Origin: Planctomycetota bacterium
GTDB taxonomy: Bacteria > Planctomycetota > Phycisphaerae > Sedimentisphaerales > Anaerobacaceae
NCBI GenBank assembly: GCA_017885385.1
Contig: JAFNGF010000420.1
Coordinates: 8,278 to 13,559 of the forward strand
DNA length: 5,282 nt
Direction: 5' to 3'
Shown: one piece after another, positions 5,222 through 5,282 of the stretch
Layout of the letters: every line of letters starts with the position of its first letter
How positions within the stretch are numbered: the first letter of the stretch is position 1
Translations under genes and position numbers: made by a program
Notes under the pieces: generated by a model
Told to the model about the DNA's origin: nothing
The model's input: only the letters and a program-made list of their open reading frames with translations
Databases searched by the model: none

Positions 5222-5282
5222 TAGGAAGGACCATGCATCATTGCCGTCGGAGCTGCTCTTTGCAGCAGCAGATACTTATCGC
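5218..5282 (-). CDS. Possible C-terminal end of a tandem paralog entering from the right (doubtful)
   Basis: On the minus strand a frame open from the window edge reads D-K-Y-L-L-L-Q-R-A, then A-P-T-A-M-M-H-G-P-S-Y and a TGA at 5218-5220. The first part matches the C-terminus of the next gene (D-K-Y-L-L-L-Q-R-A). Both tails continue for 11 residues to a stop and both contain H-G, and R-A is kept by synonymous codons (AGA GCA against AGG GCT). The TGA overlaps the TTG start of the next gene (TTGA), which would fit translational coupling. Against this, the tail after the exact 25-base repeat is otherwise unlike its supposed paralog, and the other frame looks more protein-like. A misassembled contig end would explain it as well. 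Confidence 0.25.
   Translation of the reverse strand, partial: DKYLLLQRAAPTAMMHGPSY
5258..5282. repeat. Terminal copy of the 25-base direct repeat, at the window edge
   Basis: The last 25 bases of the window are an exact copy of 4530-4554 in the same orientation. The copy holds the TAA (5276-5278) that closes the upstream frame of the minus-strand gene. Next to it GCTGCT (5252-5257) and AGCAGC (5264-5269) form a 6-base-pair fold-back. A repeat ending precisely at the sequence edge is typical of an assembly break, but it could also be a real repeat cut by the window. Confidence 0.85.

Overview
The window most likely comes from a bacterium of the Planctomycetes group, possibly Phycisphaerae-like. 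This rests on two membrane proteins that begin with a CxxC...CxxC zinc ribbon of the MJ0042/TIGR02098 type (C-K-N-C-G ... A-G-K-K-G-K-C-P-K-C), an N-terminal module that is abundant in planctomycetes. The taxonomic call is an inference from protein style. There is no rRNA or other marker in the window. The odd window length and the behaviour of its right edge suggest that it may be a whole short contig.

Left part (1-3000, + strand): a leader of about 110 bases, then three tandem paralogous multi-pass membrane proteins of 335, 272 and 344 residues. Proteins 1 and 3 have an N-terminal zinc ribbon, a hydrophilic linker and about six membrane segments. Protein 2 has the membrane part only. All three share K-L-P-W-x-x-D...L-Y-P-x-S, a C-x-x-D-S-x-x-G-G-x-R-A-P-(E/D) loop, N-P-x-x-x-I-G-S-I-F-x-T-F-x-x-Y-C-G-L-V, and a C-terminal H-L-L-G-x-F-Y-W...L-N-W. 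They look like an expanded family in one transcription unit. Gene junctions are very tight, and both are built around TGATG stop/start overlaps. I do not recognise a specific function.

Middle (3001-3095): a short convergent intergenic stretch with two hairpins. One is followed by a T-rich tract in the minus direction and is probably the terminator of the minus-strand operon.

Right part (3096-5282, - strand): hisD (histidinol dehydrogenase, the last two oxidation steps of histidine synthesis), preceded 11 bases upstream by an unrecognised gene that is probably co-transcribed. The hisD gene keeps every metal and catalytic residue but carries a 78-base, in-frame, palindrome-rich insertion that adds about 26 residues. 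The upstream gene encodes a protein with an internal two-fold repeat and contains two small palindromes. Its 5' end is ambiguous because the last 25 bases of the window exactly repeat a segment near its own 3' end and carry the only stop codon closing the frame upstream.

The most notable things are the in-frame palindromic insertion in hisD, the terminal 25-base direct repeat that affects the reading of the last gene, and the three-gene membrane family with a ribbon-less middle member joined by TGATG stop/start chains. I see no CRISPR array, transposase, tRNA or rRNA.
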